Assembly (NCBI GenBank): GCA_012797095.1
Contig: JAAZPS010000095.1
Coordinates: forward strand, 1 to 7,721
DNA from: Bacillota bacterium
GTDB lineage: Bacteria; Bacillota; Dethiobacteria; DTU022
Reading direction: 5' to 3'
Length of the DNA stretch: 7,721 nucleotides
The position numbers and the translations under genes were made by a program. Below are positions 1 to 7,049 of this stretch, piece by piece. The stretch's first letter is position 1. Each line of letters begins with the position of its first letter. The notes beneath the pieces were generated by a model. That model had not been told where the DNA came from. It saw nothing but the letters and a program-made list of their open reading frames with translations, and searched no databases.

Positions 1-1
1 C

Positions 2-913
2 GATGATGTCGACCTGAGGATCAAAGCCGGCACCACCCTGGCCATTGTTGGTGAATCGGGCTCCGGAAAAAGTATTCTGGCCTCTTCGATCATGCAACTG
101 ATCCCCCGCCCTCCCGGTAAAATTGTCTCGGGAAGGATCTTCTTTCAAAACAGGGATCTTCTGGAGCTTTCCGAAAAAGAGATGCGCTCCATCCGCGGCA
201 ACCGGATCGCCATGATCTTTCAGGAGCCGATGACCTCGCTGAACCCTGTTTTCAGAATTGGCCGCCAGATTGAAGAGGTCATCGCTGTTCACCGTAATGC
301 GGGGAAGGATGAGGCTTGCAGGCAGGCTGTCGAGCTGCTTCAGCTGGTTGGTATTCCGGCAGCAGAAGAGCGTATGAAAGATTTTCCCCATCAGCTCAGC
401 GGAGGGATGCGCCAGAGAGTGATGATCGCCATCGCTCTGGCCTGCAACCCGGAACTGCTCATCGCCGACGAGCCCACCACCGCTCTCGATGTGACCATTC
501 AAGCACAGATCCTCGATCTGATGAGAAAACTTCAGCAGGAATTCGGGACAGCCATATTGATCATCACCCACGATCTCGGCGTCGTGGCGGAGATGGCCTC
601 GGAGGTGGCGGTGATGTATGCCGGGCAGATCGTGGAATACGCCGACGCCGATACCATCTATGAACGGCCCGGGCACCCTTACACCGCCGGGCTGCTGCAA
701 TCAATACCGCGTCTGGATATCAACCAGGATAAACTGCTGGTCATCGATGGTGCAGTTCCCAACCCGACCTGTTTCCCCGCCGGCTGCCGTTTTGCACCCC
801 GCTGCCGCAAAGCGGCCCCGCGATGCAGAAATGAGCAGCCGCAGCTGCTTCCCTATCACGGGCAGCAGCTGATCAGGTGTCACTATCCGGGAGGCGAAAA
901 TCATCTTGACTGA
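2..913 (+). CDS. dppD: Dipeptide/oligopeptide ABC transporter ATP-binding protein, DppD-like (5' end cut by window edge)
   Basis: This is one of the two cytoplasmic ATPases that power the peptide importer encoded downstream. The frame is open from base 2, giving 303 visible residues; the family is usually about 320-340 long, so roughly 20-35 N-terminal residues lie outside the window. The first ATG in frame is at 92, but it falls after the P-loop and cannot be the real start. In visible numbering: Walker A GESGSGKS at 17-24, Q-loop Gln 74, signature LSGGM at 132-136, Walker B LLIADE at 152-157, H-loop His 190 (ITHDL). The C-terminal oligopeptide-transporter (oligo_HPY) extension starts around HPYTAGLL and carries four cysteines (262, 268, 275, 293; spacing x5, x6, x17), the arrangement linked to a [4Fe-4S] cluster in DppD-type ATPases. 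The stop overlaps the next gene by 8 nt. The subfamily is firm; dipeptide as substrate is inferred. Confidence 0.93.
   Translation, partial: DDVDLRIKAGTTLAIVGESGSGKSILASSIMQLIPRPPGKIVSGRIFFQNRDLLELSEKEMRSIRGNRIAMIFQEPMTSLNPVFRIGRQIEEVIAVHRNAGKDEACRQAVELLQLVGIPAAEERMKDFPHQLSGGMRQRVMIAIALACNPELLIADEPTTALDVTIQAQILDLMRKLQQEFGTAILIITHDLGVVAEMASEVAVMYAGQIVEYADADTIYERPGHPYTAGLLQSIPRLDINQDKLLVIDGAVPNPTCFPAGCRFAPRCRKAAPRCRNEQPQLLPYHGQQLIRCHYPGGENHLD
889..894 (+). promoter_or_regulatory. Ribosome binding site for the TTG-started dppF-like gene
   Basis: GGGAGG lies inside the end of the dppD-like gene, 11 nt before TTG at 906. It supports the TTG start, which puts the usual DppF N-terminus (LEVKNLKKYFPV) a few residues in. 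The 8-nt overlap with the preceding stop suggests coupled translation. Confidence 0.7.
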
Positions 914-1892
914 TTCCTACCTCGAGGTAAAGAATTTAAAGAAATATTTTCCGGTGAAGAAAGATTTTTTCGGACGAAATTCTTCCTGGCTCAAAGCAGT
1001 CGACGGGGTCTCCTTCAGTCTGGCTCGCGGTGAAACCATGGGGCTGGTCGGTGAAAGCGGCTGCGGTAAGTCGACCCTGGGCCGGCTGATCTTGAATCTG
1101 CTGCCCCCCACGGAGGGAAAGGTGTTTTTGAACAGACGGAACATATTCGGTTTTTCCGGAGAGCGGAAAAAAGAGCTGCGTCGGAAGATGCAGATTATCT
1201 TCCAGGATCCCTACGGCTCCCTCAATCCACGAATGAATATCGGGGATATCATTGCCGAGCCGCTCTACATCCACGATCTGGCCCGGGGAAACAGCATCCG
1301 GGAAAGGGTCCGGGAGCTGCTGGACTGTGTCGGATTGAGCTCTTACCATATCAACCGCTATCCTCACGAGTTCAGTGGGGGCCAGCGCCAGCGCGTCGGT
1401 ATCGCCCGGGCTCTGGCCGTAAAACCTGAATTCATTGTTTGCGATGAACCGGTATCGGCCCTCGATGTATCCATTCAATCGCAGGTCTTGAATCTGTTAA
1501 AAGAGCTGCAGCAGGAGCTGGGGCTGACCTATCTATTTATTGCCCACGGACTCAATGTGGTGAAACATGTCAGCACCAGGGTTGGAGTGATGTACCTGGG
1601 CAAACTGATGGAGATCACCGAAAGCAATGAGCTGTACAGCAATCCCTTGCACCCCTATACCAGGGCGCTGCTCTCGGCTATCCCCATCCCCGATCCAAAA
1701 TTGAAGAGGGAAAGGATCATCCTCAGCGGTGATATCCAGAGTCCCATCGATCCGCCTCCGGGCTGCCGGTTCAACACTCGCTGCCCCGAAGCGCTTGAAC
1801 GATGCTCTTTTGAAGAGCCGGAATTGCAGGAATATGCAGAGGGCCACCACGTTGCCTGTCACCGGGTAGGGAGGGATGTCCATAAAAGATAG
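906..1892 (+). CDS. dppF: Dipeptide/oligopeptide ABC transporter ATP-binding protein, DppF-like
   Basis: This is the second ATPase of the importer and would form a heterodimer with the DppD-like subunit beneath the permeases. It is 328 residues, the normal full length, starting at TTG. Motifs in order: Walker A GESGCGKS at 49-56, Q-loop Gln 100 (FQDPYGSLNPR), signature FSGGQRQR at 156-163, Walker B FIVCDE at 176-181, D-loop SALD, H-loop His 214. The residue after the H-loop histidine is Gly 215 (FIAHGL) where the family normally has Asp. The C-terminal oligo_HPY region (HPYTRALL from 249) has cysteines 287, 293, 300 and 318 with the same x5-x6-x17 spacing as its partner, so a [4Fe-4S] site is likely in both. 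It overlaps dppD by 8 nt and is 47 nt from the binding-protein gene. DppF versus OppF is a call from similarity; the peptide class is not proven. Confidence 0.94.
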   Translation: MTDSYLEVKNLKKYFPVKKDFFGRNSSWLKAVDGVSFSLARGETMGLVGESGCGKSTLGRLILNLLPPTEGKVFLNRRNIFGFSGERKKELRRKMQIIFQDPYGSLNPRMNIGDIIAEPLYIHDLARGNSIRERVRELLDCVGLSSYHINRYPHEFSGGQRQRVGIARALAVKPEFIVCDEPVSALDVSIQSQVLNLLKELQQELGLTYLFIAHGLNVVKHVSTRVGVMYLGKLMEITESNELYSNPLHPYTRALLSAIPIPDPKLKRERIILSGDIQSPIDPPPGCRFNTRCPEALERCSFEEPELQEYAEGHHVACHRVGRDVHKR

Positions 1893-1926
1893 CGCTGCTG
1901 TCGTTTCGTAAATATGTAAAAAAGAA

Positions 1927-1933
1927 GGGGAGG
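1927..1933 (+). promoter_or_regulatory. Ribosome binding site for the GTG-started binding-protein gene
   Basis: GGGGAGG ends 6 nt before GTG at 1940 and fixes that start, which gives a textbook lipoprotein signal peptide. The 47-nt gap from dppF (1893-1939) is AT-rich but shows no convincing promoter or terminator, so read-through from dppF is likely. Confidence 0.8.
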
Positions 1934-1939
1934 AAAACT

Positions 1940-3511
1940 GTGAAAAAAGTATCGTTCCTACTGATTCTGGGCTTGATCGTGCTGGCGCTCACCGGATGCG
2001 GTCCGCAAGCGGCAGACGATGGCAATAGCATCACCATCGGCCTTCAGGCGGAGCCTACCAGCCTCGACCCGGCCCAGATCACCGATTACAACTCCAGCAG
2101 AGCGGCCATGGAGATGTATGACAGCCTGGTCAGGTTCAAAAATGGCGGCACCGAGCTGGAACCGGGGCTGGCGACAGAATGGGAGGTTTCCGAGGACGGC
2201 CTGGAGTATACCTTCAAATTGCGCCAGGGAGTCACTTTCCACGACGGAACCACCTTTGATGCAGATGCGGTTAAATTCAATATCGATCGTCAGATCGATC
2301 CCGATCATGAGTACCATGATACCGGCGATTTTGCATACGCCGATTTCACCTTCGGAACGGTTGCGGATGTGATCGTGGTCGATCAGGAGACCGTCAAGAT
2401 TGTTCTGACCGAACCCTTTGCCCCGTTTCTGGGCAATATGGCGATGCACTCGGCTGCCATGATCAGCCCGAAGGCAATCAAGGATCATGGCAAGGATATT
2501 TCTCTGAACCCTGTTGGCACCGGCCCGTTCAAATTTGCCAGCTGGGAGCCCGGGGTCGAGGTTATTCTGGAGAAATACGATGATTGCTGGCGGGGTGCGC
2601 CGAAAATTGACAAGCTCATCTTCCGCCCCATAGTTGAAGATCAGACCCGCATCACCGAACTTGAAGCGGGCAATATCGATTTCATCGTCGGGATACTGCC
2701 CGATGATCTGCAGCGCTTGAAAGATAACGATGATCTCCTTGTTGTTGAGCAGGCGGGAATGCATACCTGGTATCTGTCACTGAACTGCCAGAAGGCCCCC
2801 TTTGACGATGTGCGGGTACGGCAGGCGGCCAACTATGCGATCAACAAGAAAGCGATCGTTGACAATATCCTCAAAGGGACCGGGGTGCTGGCCAAGAACC
2901 TGCTGCCGCCGGTTATCTGGAGCTACACCGACGATCTTCAGGATTACAGCTACAACCCCGAAAAAGCCCGGGAACTGCTGAAAGAAGCAGGGTACGAGGA
3001 CGGGATCACCATCGATTTTCATGTACCCAAGTCCGGCTCGGGTATGCAGCAGCCTGTGACCATGGCTACAGCGATCCAGTCAGACCTGGAAGCAGTCGGG
3101 ATCAAGACCAATATCAAGCAGCTGGAATGGGGCTATTATCTGGACGAATCGATGAAGCCTGTCGAGACCAATGAATTTGTCATGCACGAGCTTTCCTGGA
3201 TGGGCGACAACGGTGACCCGGATAACTTCCTCTATATCCTCTTGAGCGGGGATCAGTGGCCCGATGCCGGTTTCAACGACGCCTTTTACAGAAATACAGC
3301 AGTGGACCGGCTCCTGAACAAGGCCCGGACCAGCTCCGATCTGGAAGAGAGGACGGATCTTTACGTGCAGGCGCAGAAACAGATCGCAGCCGATTCACCA
3401 CTTATTGTCGTGGACCACGAAACACAGATCGTCGCCATGAAGAAGAAGATCAAGGGATTCGAACTGCATCCCACCGGAGTATTCCGGTTCGACACAGTAA
3501 CGATCGAATAA
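1940..3511 (+). CDS. Peptide ABC transporter solute-binding lipoprotein, family 5 (DppA/OppA-like)
   Basis: This is the extracytoplasmic receptor that captures the substrate and delivers it to the permease pair; its length of 523 residues is normal for the family. The N-terminus is a lipoprotein signal: KK, a hydrophobic run at 5-17, then lipobox LTGC with Cys 20 as the lipid-modified residue, so the mature protein should be membrane-anchored. Family hallmarks follow: LQAEPTSLDPA near 35-45, LEPGLATEWEVSEDGLEYTF (73-92), GVTFHDGTTFDADAVKFNID (97-116), VGTGPFKFASWEPG (192-205) and a WMGDNGDPDNF segment (420-430). That last segment resembles the one in E. coli DppA where an Asp binds the peptide amino terminus, which favours dipeptide-like ligands, but nickel-, sugar- or glutathione-binding relatives share the fold. 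The gene sits between the ATPases and permeases and is followed at once by a strong hairpin, a common way to give the binding protein more transcript than the membrane subunits. No symbol is given because the ligand is unproven. Confidence 0.93.
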   Translation: MKKVSFLLILGLIVLALTGCGPQAADDGNSITIGLQAEPTSLDPAQITDYNSSRAAMEMYDSLVRFKNGGTELEPGLATEWEVSEDGLEYTFKLRQGVTFHDGTTFDADAVKFNIDRQIDPDHEYHDTGDFAYADFTFGTVADVIVVDQETVKIVLTEPFAPFLGNMAMHSAAMISPKAIKDHGKDISLNPVGTGPFKFASWEPGVEVILEKYDDCWRGAPKIDKLIFRPIVEDQTRITELEAGNIDFIVGILPDDLQRLKDNDDLLVVEQAGMHTWYLSLNCQKAPFDDVRVRQAANYAINKKAIVDNILKGTGVLAKNLLPPVIWSYTDDLQDYSYNPEKARELLKEAGYEDGITIDFHVPKSGSGMQQPVTMATAIQSDLEAVGIKTNIKQLEWGYYLDESMKPVETNEFVMHELSWMGDNGDPDNFLYILLSGDQWPDAGFNDAFYRNTAVDRLLNKARTSSDLEERTDLYVQAQKQIAADSPLIVVDHETQIVAMKKKIKGFELHPTGVFRFDTVTIE

Positions 3512-3513
3512 CT

Positions 3514-3554
3514 AATATGCCGGGTGTACACAGCGTGTACACCCGGCATATTTT
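3514..3554 (+). terminator. Intra-operon hairpin between binding protein and permease (attenuator or mRNA-stabilising stem)
   Basis: Perfect 18-bp inverted repeat: left arm 3514-3531, loop AGC (3532-3534), right arm 3535-3552, followed by TTTT (3551-3554). It begins 2 nt after the stop codon of the binding-protein gene and ends 6 nt before the AGGTGA ribosome binding site (3561-3566) of dppB. The shape is that of a rho-independent terminator with a short T-run. Inside an operon it is expected to be partial, or to protect the upstream mRNA from 3' exonucleases, raising binding protein relative to permease. Each arm also contains the self-complementary octamer GTGTACAC. Confidence 0.8.
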
Positions 3555-3572
3555 CCTAAAAGGTGATCTGAT

Positions 3573-4520
3573 ATGCTCAAATATTCACTCAAGCGGCTGC
3601 TGGCGCTGATACCCGTACTGATCGGCGTATCGATCCTGGTTTTCTTGATTCTTCATCTATCTCCGGGGGATCCGGCCCTGATCATTCTGGGCCCAAAAGC
3701 GACGCAGCAATCCCTGGAATCCTTGCGCCACCAGCTGGGGCTTGATCTGCCCCTGCACACCCAGTATTTTCAATGGATCACCAATATCCTCAAAGGAGAC
3801 TGGGGCCGCTCGATCCAGCTCAAGCGAGAGGTGCTGCCGCTGGTCCTGACAAGATTCAAGGCCACGGCCATCCTGACCCTCTTTGCCGCCTTTATCTCCG
3901 TCACCTTCGGACTGCTGGCAGGAATTGTCTCGGCAACCAAGCAGTATTCCTTCTGGGATCGCCTGCTCATGTTCATAGCCCTGATCGGGTTTTGCCTGCC
4001 CGTCTTCTGGTTGGGGCTGATCATGCAGATTATTTTTGGACTGAAATTGAACTGGCTGCCGGTATCGGGAATGTACCCCCCCGGCCAGGCCGGTGCGGGA
4101 ATCATGCTTAAATTTTTGATCCTTCCGGGTATCAGCCTGGCTGTCGGTACCATGGCCGAGATCGCCAGAATGACCAGATCAAGCATGCTCGAGGTGATCC
4201 GGCAGGACTATATCCGAACAGCCCGGGCCAAAGGGCTTTCGGAGAGAGCAGTCACCTACAGCCACGCCCTGCGGAATGCCTTGATCCCGGTGATCACCGT
4301 GGTCGGAATGCAGATCGGCTTTCTCCTTTCCGGAGCAGTGCTTCTGGAGATAGTGTTCTCCTGGCCGGGAATCGGTTCACTGATGGTCAACGGGATCCTG
4401 GCCCGCGATTTCCCCCTGGTGCAGGGCACGATCCTTTTTGTGGCCACGATCTATGTTTTGGTCAATCTGGCGGTGGATCTGATCTACGCTTTCCTCGATC
4501 CCCGTATCTCTTACAATTAA
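3573..4520 (+). CDS. dppB: Peptide ABC transporter permease, DppB-like
   Basis: This is the first of the two membrane subunits that form the translocation channel in the cytoplasmic membrane. It has 315 residues (the family is about 305-340) and starts at ATG with AGGTGA 6 nt upstream. The N-terminus is the typical DppB/NikB opening: a short positive stretch (KYSLKR), then a membrane helix around 9-29 ending at HLSPGDPA. Further hydrophobic segments lie near 98-120, 132-155, 180-195, 240-262 and 285-305. The cytoplasmic EAA loop that docks on the ATPases is at about 212-240 (DYIRTARAKGL with the conserved Gly 221, then HALRNALIPV). The end, DLIYAFLDPRISY, is the usual family C-terminus. It is 16 nt from the dppC-like gene. 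Permease family assignment is very secure; substrate depends on the binding protein. Confidence 0.95.
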   Translation: MLKYSLKRLLALIPVLIGVSILVFLILHLSPGDPALIILGPKATQQSLESLRHQLGLDLPLHTQYFQWITNILKGDWGRSIQLKREVLPLVLTRFKATAILTLFAAFISVTFGLLAGIVSATKQYSFWDRLLMFIALIGFCLPVFWLGLIMQIIFGLKLNWLPVSGMYPPGQAGAGIMLKFLILPGISLAVGTMAEIARMTRSSMLEVIRQDYIRTARAKGLSERAVTYSHALRNALIPVITVVGMQIGFLLSGAVLLEIVFSWPGIGSLMVNGILARDFPLVQGTILFVATIYVLVNLAVDLIYAFLDPRISYN

Positions 4521-4536
4521 CTGGAGACTGAAAAGA

Positions 4537-5451
4537 ATGCAGACACAGGCCGACCTGAAAGATGATTTTAAACCGGAGGATATCGCCGGCACTCTGGAGA
4601 TAGACCCGGTCAATCCCAAACAGGAGATCTGGCGCCGCCTGAAAAAAGACAAGGTTGCCGTGGCTGGCGGCTGTATCCTGGTTCTGGTGATCCTGCTCTC
4701 CCTGGCTGCACCGCTCCTGACAGGCTACGAACCGAACTCTGTTGAGATGGTCGACCGGCTGCTGCCCCCCGGCTCCCCCGGGCATCTTCTGGGCACCGAT
4801 CACCTGGGCCGGGATATGCTGACCCGCCTGCTCTACGGCGGCAGGATCTCGGTAGCGATCGGTTTTATCGCCGTGGCCATCGCCATGTTTTTTGGCATCC
4901 TCATCGGTCTACTGGCCGGCTACTACAAAGGGCTTTTTGATATTCTCTCGATGAGATTCATCGATATCCTGATGGCATTCCCCTATGTCTTGCTGGCCAT
5001 CGCGATCATCGCCGCCCTCGGTCCGGGACTGCTCAACGCCATGATCGCCATCTCCATTGTGGGGATTCCCTACTATGCCCGGATCGTCCGGGGCACGGTC
5101 CTCTCGCTCAGGGAGCAGGAATATATTGAGGCCCAGAAAGCCCTCGGCTCTTCAGATCTGCGCATACTTTTCAAGCATATTCTGCCCAACGCCCTTTCCC
5201 CGATCATTGTTGCCGCCACCCTCGATGTGGGCTGGATGATCGTCGCCGCCTCGGGAATGAGCTTCCTCGGTCTGGGCGCCCAGCCGCCAATGGCGGAATG
5301 GGGAGTCATGCTCAGCGACGGTAAGGATTTCCTCAGGTCGGCCCCTTTTATCTCCCTGCTGCCCGGGATGGCAATCTTCATTGTCGTGCTCTCACTCAAC
5401 CTGCTGGGAGACGGCCTGCGGGACGCCCTTGATCCCAGGTTAAAACAATAA
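4537..5451 (+). CDS. dppC: Peptide ABC transporter permease, DppC-like
   Basis: This is the second membrane subunit, partner of the DppB-like protein. It has 304 residues, normal length, with CTGGAGA upstream (GGAG 10 nt before ATG). A roughly 38-residue cytoplasmic N-terminus ends in the basic stretch WRRLKKDK, followed by the first membrane helix at about 40-62. The family signature HLLGTDHLGRDMLTRLLYGG spans 83-102. Further helices lie near 103-128, 145-165, 226-247 and 270-292. The EAA loop that contacts the ATPases is at about 196-223 (EYIEAQKALG with Gly 204, then HILPNALSPI). The C-terminus GDGLRDALDPRLKQ is typical. The next gene starts 24 nt downstream with its own ribosome binding site and no terminator between, so they are probably cotranscribed. 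Confidence 0.95.
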   Translation: MQTQADLKDDFKPEDIAGTLEIDPVNPKQEIWRRLKKDKVAVAGGCILVLVILLSLAAPLLTGYEPNSVEMVDRLLPPGSPGHLLGTDHLGRDMLTRLLYGGRISVAIGFIAVAIAMFFGILIGLLAGYYKGLFDILSMRFIDILMAFPYVLLAIAIIAALGPGLLNAMIAISIVGIPYYARIVRGTVLSLREQEYIEAQKALGSSDLRILFKHILPNALSPIIVAATLDVGWMIVAASGMSFLGLGAQPPMAEWGVMLSDGKDFLRSAPFISLLPGMAIFIVVLSLNLLGDGLRDALDPRLKQ

Positions 5452-5458
5452 TCACCCT

Positions 5459-5464
5459 GGAGGT
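5459..5464 (+). promoter_or_regulatory. Ribosome binding site of the DUF1028 gene
   Basis: GGAGGT lies 10 nt before ATG at 5475. No other start codon exists between this ATG and the conserved TFSI motif (codons 12-15), so this site shows the protein is made with an 11-residue leader ahead of the conserved Thr 12. Confidence 0.75.
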
Positions 5465-5474
5465 AGAAACGAAG

Positions 5475-6362
5475 ATGAACACCAAAAACCTGAAGGATGT
5501 TGTCGCCACCTTCTCCATCGCTGCCGCTGATCCGGAAACAGAGGAGCTGGGGATAGCGGTACAGTCCAAATTTATCGCCGTCGGTTCTGTTGTCCCCTGG
5601 GCCAAAGCCGGTGTCGGCGCTGTGGCCACCCAATCCTGGGCCAACACCAGCCTGGGCCCCAAGGGAATCGCCCTGCTGGAAGAGGGCCGCTCACCCCGGG
5701 AAGCCCTCGAGATGATCCTGGCAGAAGATGACGGTAAAGAATTCCGGCAGGTCGGCATGGTCGACGCCCAAGGAAACGCCGCCAGTTTTACCGGAAAAGA
5801 ATGTTTCGACTGGGCCGGCGGGGTCACCGGAAAGAACTATGCCTGCCAGGGCAATATCCTGGTCAATGAAGAGACCGTCACCCGGATGGCGGAGGTCTTT
5901 GAACAATCTACCGGTGAGCTGGCTTCCCGGCTCCTGGAAGCGCTCGACGCAGCCCAGGAGGCCGGCGGCGACAGCCGGGGGAAACAATCGGCAGCCCTGC
6001 TGGTGGTAAAACCGGAGGGCGGTTACGGCGGATACAATGACCGCTATATCGATCTCAGGGTGGATGATCACCCCGATCCGATCAAGGAGCTGATCCGGCT
6101 GCACGGGCTCTATATGCTCTACTTCTCCAAAACAAAACCGGAAAATATCCTGAAAATTGAAGGGGAGCGCGCCGAAAAGATCGTTCTAGCCCTGAACAGA
6201 CTGGCCTATTTCCAGGGCGAATATCCGGGCGAATGGACCGCAGCACTGCAGGAAGCCCTGAAAAGATATTACCTCACCGAAAACTTTGATGACCGCATCG
6301 CTGACGACGGCTACATTGACGGCGAGGTGCTCGACTTTATGATGAGCCAGGTGGCAGAGTAA
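5475..6362 (+). CDS. DUF1028 family protein (Ntn-hydrolase superfamily) with C-terminal PG_binding_2-like domain
   Basis: Conserved protein of unknown activity, 295 residues. Residues about 11-215 match the DUF1028 family, classed in the Ntn-hydrolase superfamily: ATFSIAAADPETEELGIAVQ (11-30), SKFIAVGSVVPWA (31-43), the GVGAVATQ stretch (46-53), RQVGMVD (91-97), QGNIL (125-129), GGDSRGKQSAALLVV (164-178) and DRYIDLRVDDHPDPI (189-203). Residues about 222-292 resemble the putative peptidoglycan-binding domain (PG_binding_2) often attached to DUF1028 proteins, with the LAYFQGEYPGEW and YLTENFDDR stretches. If the Ntn mechanism applies, Thr 12 would be the nucleophile after removal of the 11-residue leader; this is inference. 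There is no signal peptide or membrane helix, so it should be cytoplasmic. It is the last gene of the peptide-importer operon, 23 nt after dppC and directly before a terminator, suggesting it acts on the imported compound. Family assignment is strong; function is unknown. Confidence 0.9.
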   Translation: MNTKNLKDVVATFSIAAADPETEELGIAVQSKFIAVGSVVPWAKAGVGAVATQSWANTSLGPKGIALLEEGRSPREALEMILAEDDGKEFRQVGMVDAQGNAASFTGKECFDWAGGVTGKNYACQGNILVNEETVTRMAEVFEQSTGELASRLLEALDAAQEAGGDSRGKQSAALLVVKPEGGYGGYNDRYIDLRVDDHPDPIKELIRLHGLYMLYFSKTKPENILKIEGERAEKIVLALNRLAYFQGEYPGEWTAALQEALKRYYLTENFDDRIADDGYIDGEVLDFMMSQVAE

Positions 6363-6399
6363 ATTAAAACCCGATCCGCCCGCCTGCTCCAGGATAAAT

Positions 6400-6434
6400 A
6401 AACAGTCCCCGTTTCTCATCTCGGGACTGTTTTT
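6400..6434 (+). terminator. Rho-independent terminator of the transporter/DUF1028 operon
   Basis: A 10-bp perfect stem (left arm 6400-6409, right arm 6423-6432) with a 13-nt loop runs into TTTTT (6430-6434) and then CTTT. It sits 38 nt after the DUF1028 stop. On the opposite strand the hairpin is followed by TATTTAT, so it may also help end the convergent glycosylase transcript. Confidence 0.85.
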
Positions 6435-6461
6435 CTTTGTACATCTTCGCAGAACGACACG

Positions 6462-7043
6462 TTAACCTTCACGCACCTTCTGCAGCTGAGCAGCCCCCAG
6501 TCTCCAGTCCTCCAAAAAAAGGCGATAGAGCACCGGCCTTCTTCTCACTGCCAGCGGGTGGTATGAAGTGATCACCCGGTACCCCTTAACCGCATGCACC
6601 CTGCCCCGCAGCGCCTTCACTGCCGCCCCCGGATCTTCGAAAAAAGAGCGGCACACCACATTGCCCAAACATATTACCAGTGCCGGATCAACTGTTTTCA
6701 GCTGCTCCCAGAGATAGGGGAGACAGATCTCCCTGGCATTTTCCTTATCGTAAGCCCTTCGCGGCCGGCATTTCAGAAGATAACTGACATAGAGCGAACC
6801 GGGTTCGAAACCCGCCTCATAGGCTGCCGCCTGCATGGTCTCCCTGGTGCCGCACAGAAAAGGGCGGCCCTCCCGGTTCTCCCGCGCTCCCGGATTATCG
6901 AGAACAACAAAGGTAGAAGCAGCAGGATCCCCTTCCCCCCAGATCATCCTGGAGCCGTGACCGCTGAGCTCGCATCTTCTGCAGGAACGGTTCGCCTCCG
7001 GAACCCCCTCCTCGGGCAGGATCGCCGGCCGCTGTTTGCCCAA
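6462..7043 (-). CDS. Uracil-DNA glycosylase family 4-like protein with variant active-site motifs
   Basis: Predicted base-excision-repair enzyme or relative, 193 residues, near the usual ~190-220 of family 4. The TTG start at 7043 is chosen for the strong upstream ribosome binding site. The fold markers are clear: N-terminal CRRCEL (Cys 21, Cys 24), RMIWGEGDPAAS (32-43), ENREGRPFLCGTRETM (55-70), KCRPRR with Cys 92, Cys 107 followed by LPYLWEQLK, VICLGNVVC (123-131) and RVITSYHPL (156-164). Cysteines 21, 24, 92 and 107 match the [4Fe-4S] ligands of family 4 enzymes. The first active-site motif, normally GE(A/G)PG, reads LDNPG at 48-52, and the second, normally HPA or HPS, reads HPL at 162-164. 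I believe similar DNPG proteins occur in other Firmicutes, which would make this a subfamily rather than a broken gene. Uracil excision is therefore likely but not certain. It is convergent with the transporter operon and divergent from the tRNAs. Confidence 0.85.
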   Translation of the reverse strand: MGKQRPAILPEEGVPEANRSCRRCELSGHGSRMIWGEGDPAASTFVVLDNPGARENREGRPFLCGTRETMQAAAYEAGFEPGSLYVSYLLKCRPRRAYDKENAREICLPYLWEQLKTVDPALVICLGNVVCRSFFEDPGAAVKALRGRVHAVKGYRVITSYHPLAVRRRPVLYRLFLEDWRLGAAQLQKVREG

Positions 7044-7049
7044 TCGCTT

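Noticed and set aside
936..1478. Minus-strand open frame of 180 codons
   Set aside because: It is antisense to the Walker A to Walker B region of the dppF-like gene and has no recognisable motif or ribosome binding site.
1958..2764. Minus-strand open frame of 268 codons
   Set aside because: It lies entirely antisense to the binding-protein gene, whose family match, lipobox and ribosome binding site are clear; long antisense frames are common in GC-rich coding DNA.
3514..3552. Palindrome after the binding-protein gene as an insertion-sequence end or operator
   Set aside because: No target duplication, no transposase, and its position with a trailing T-run fits an operon hairpin better.
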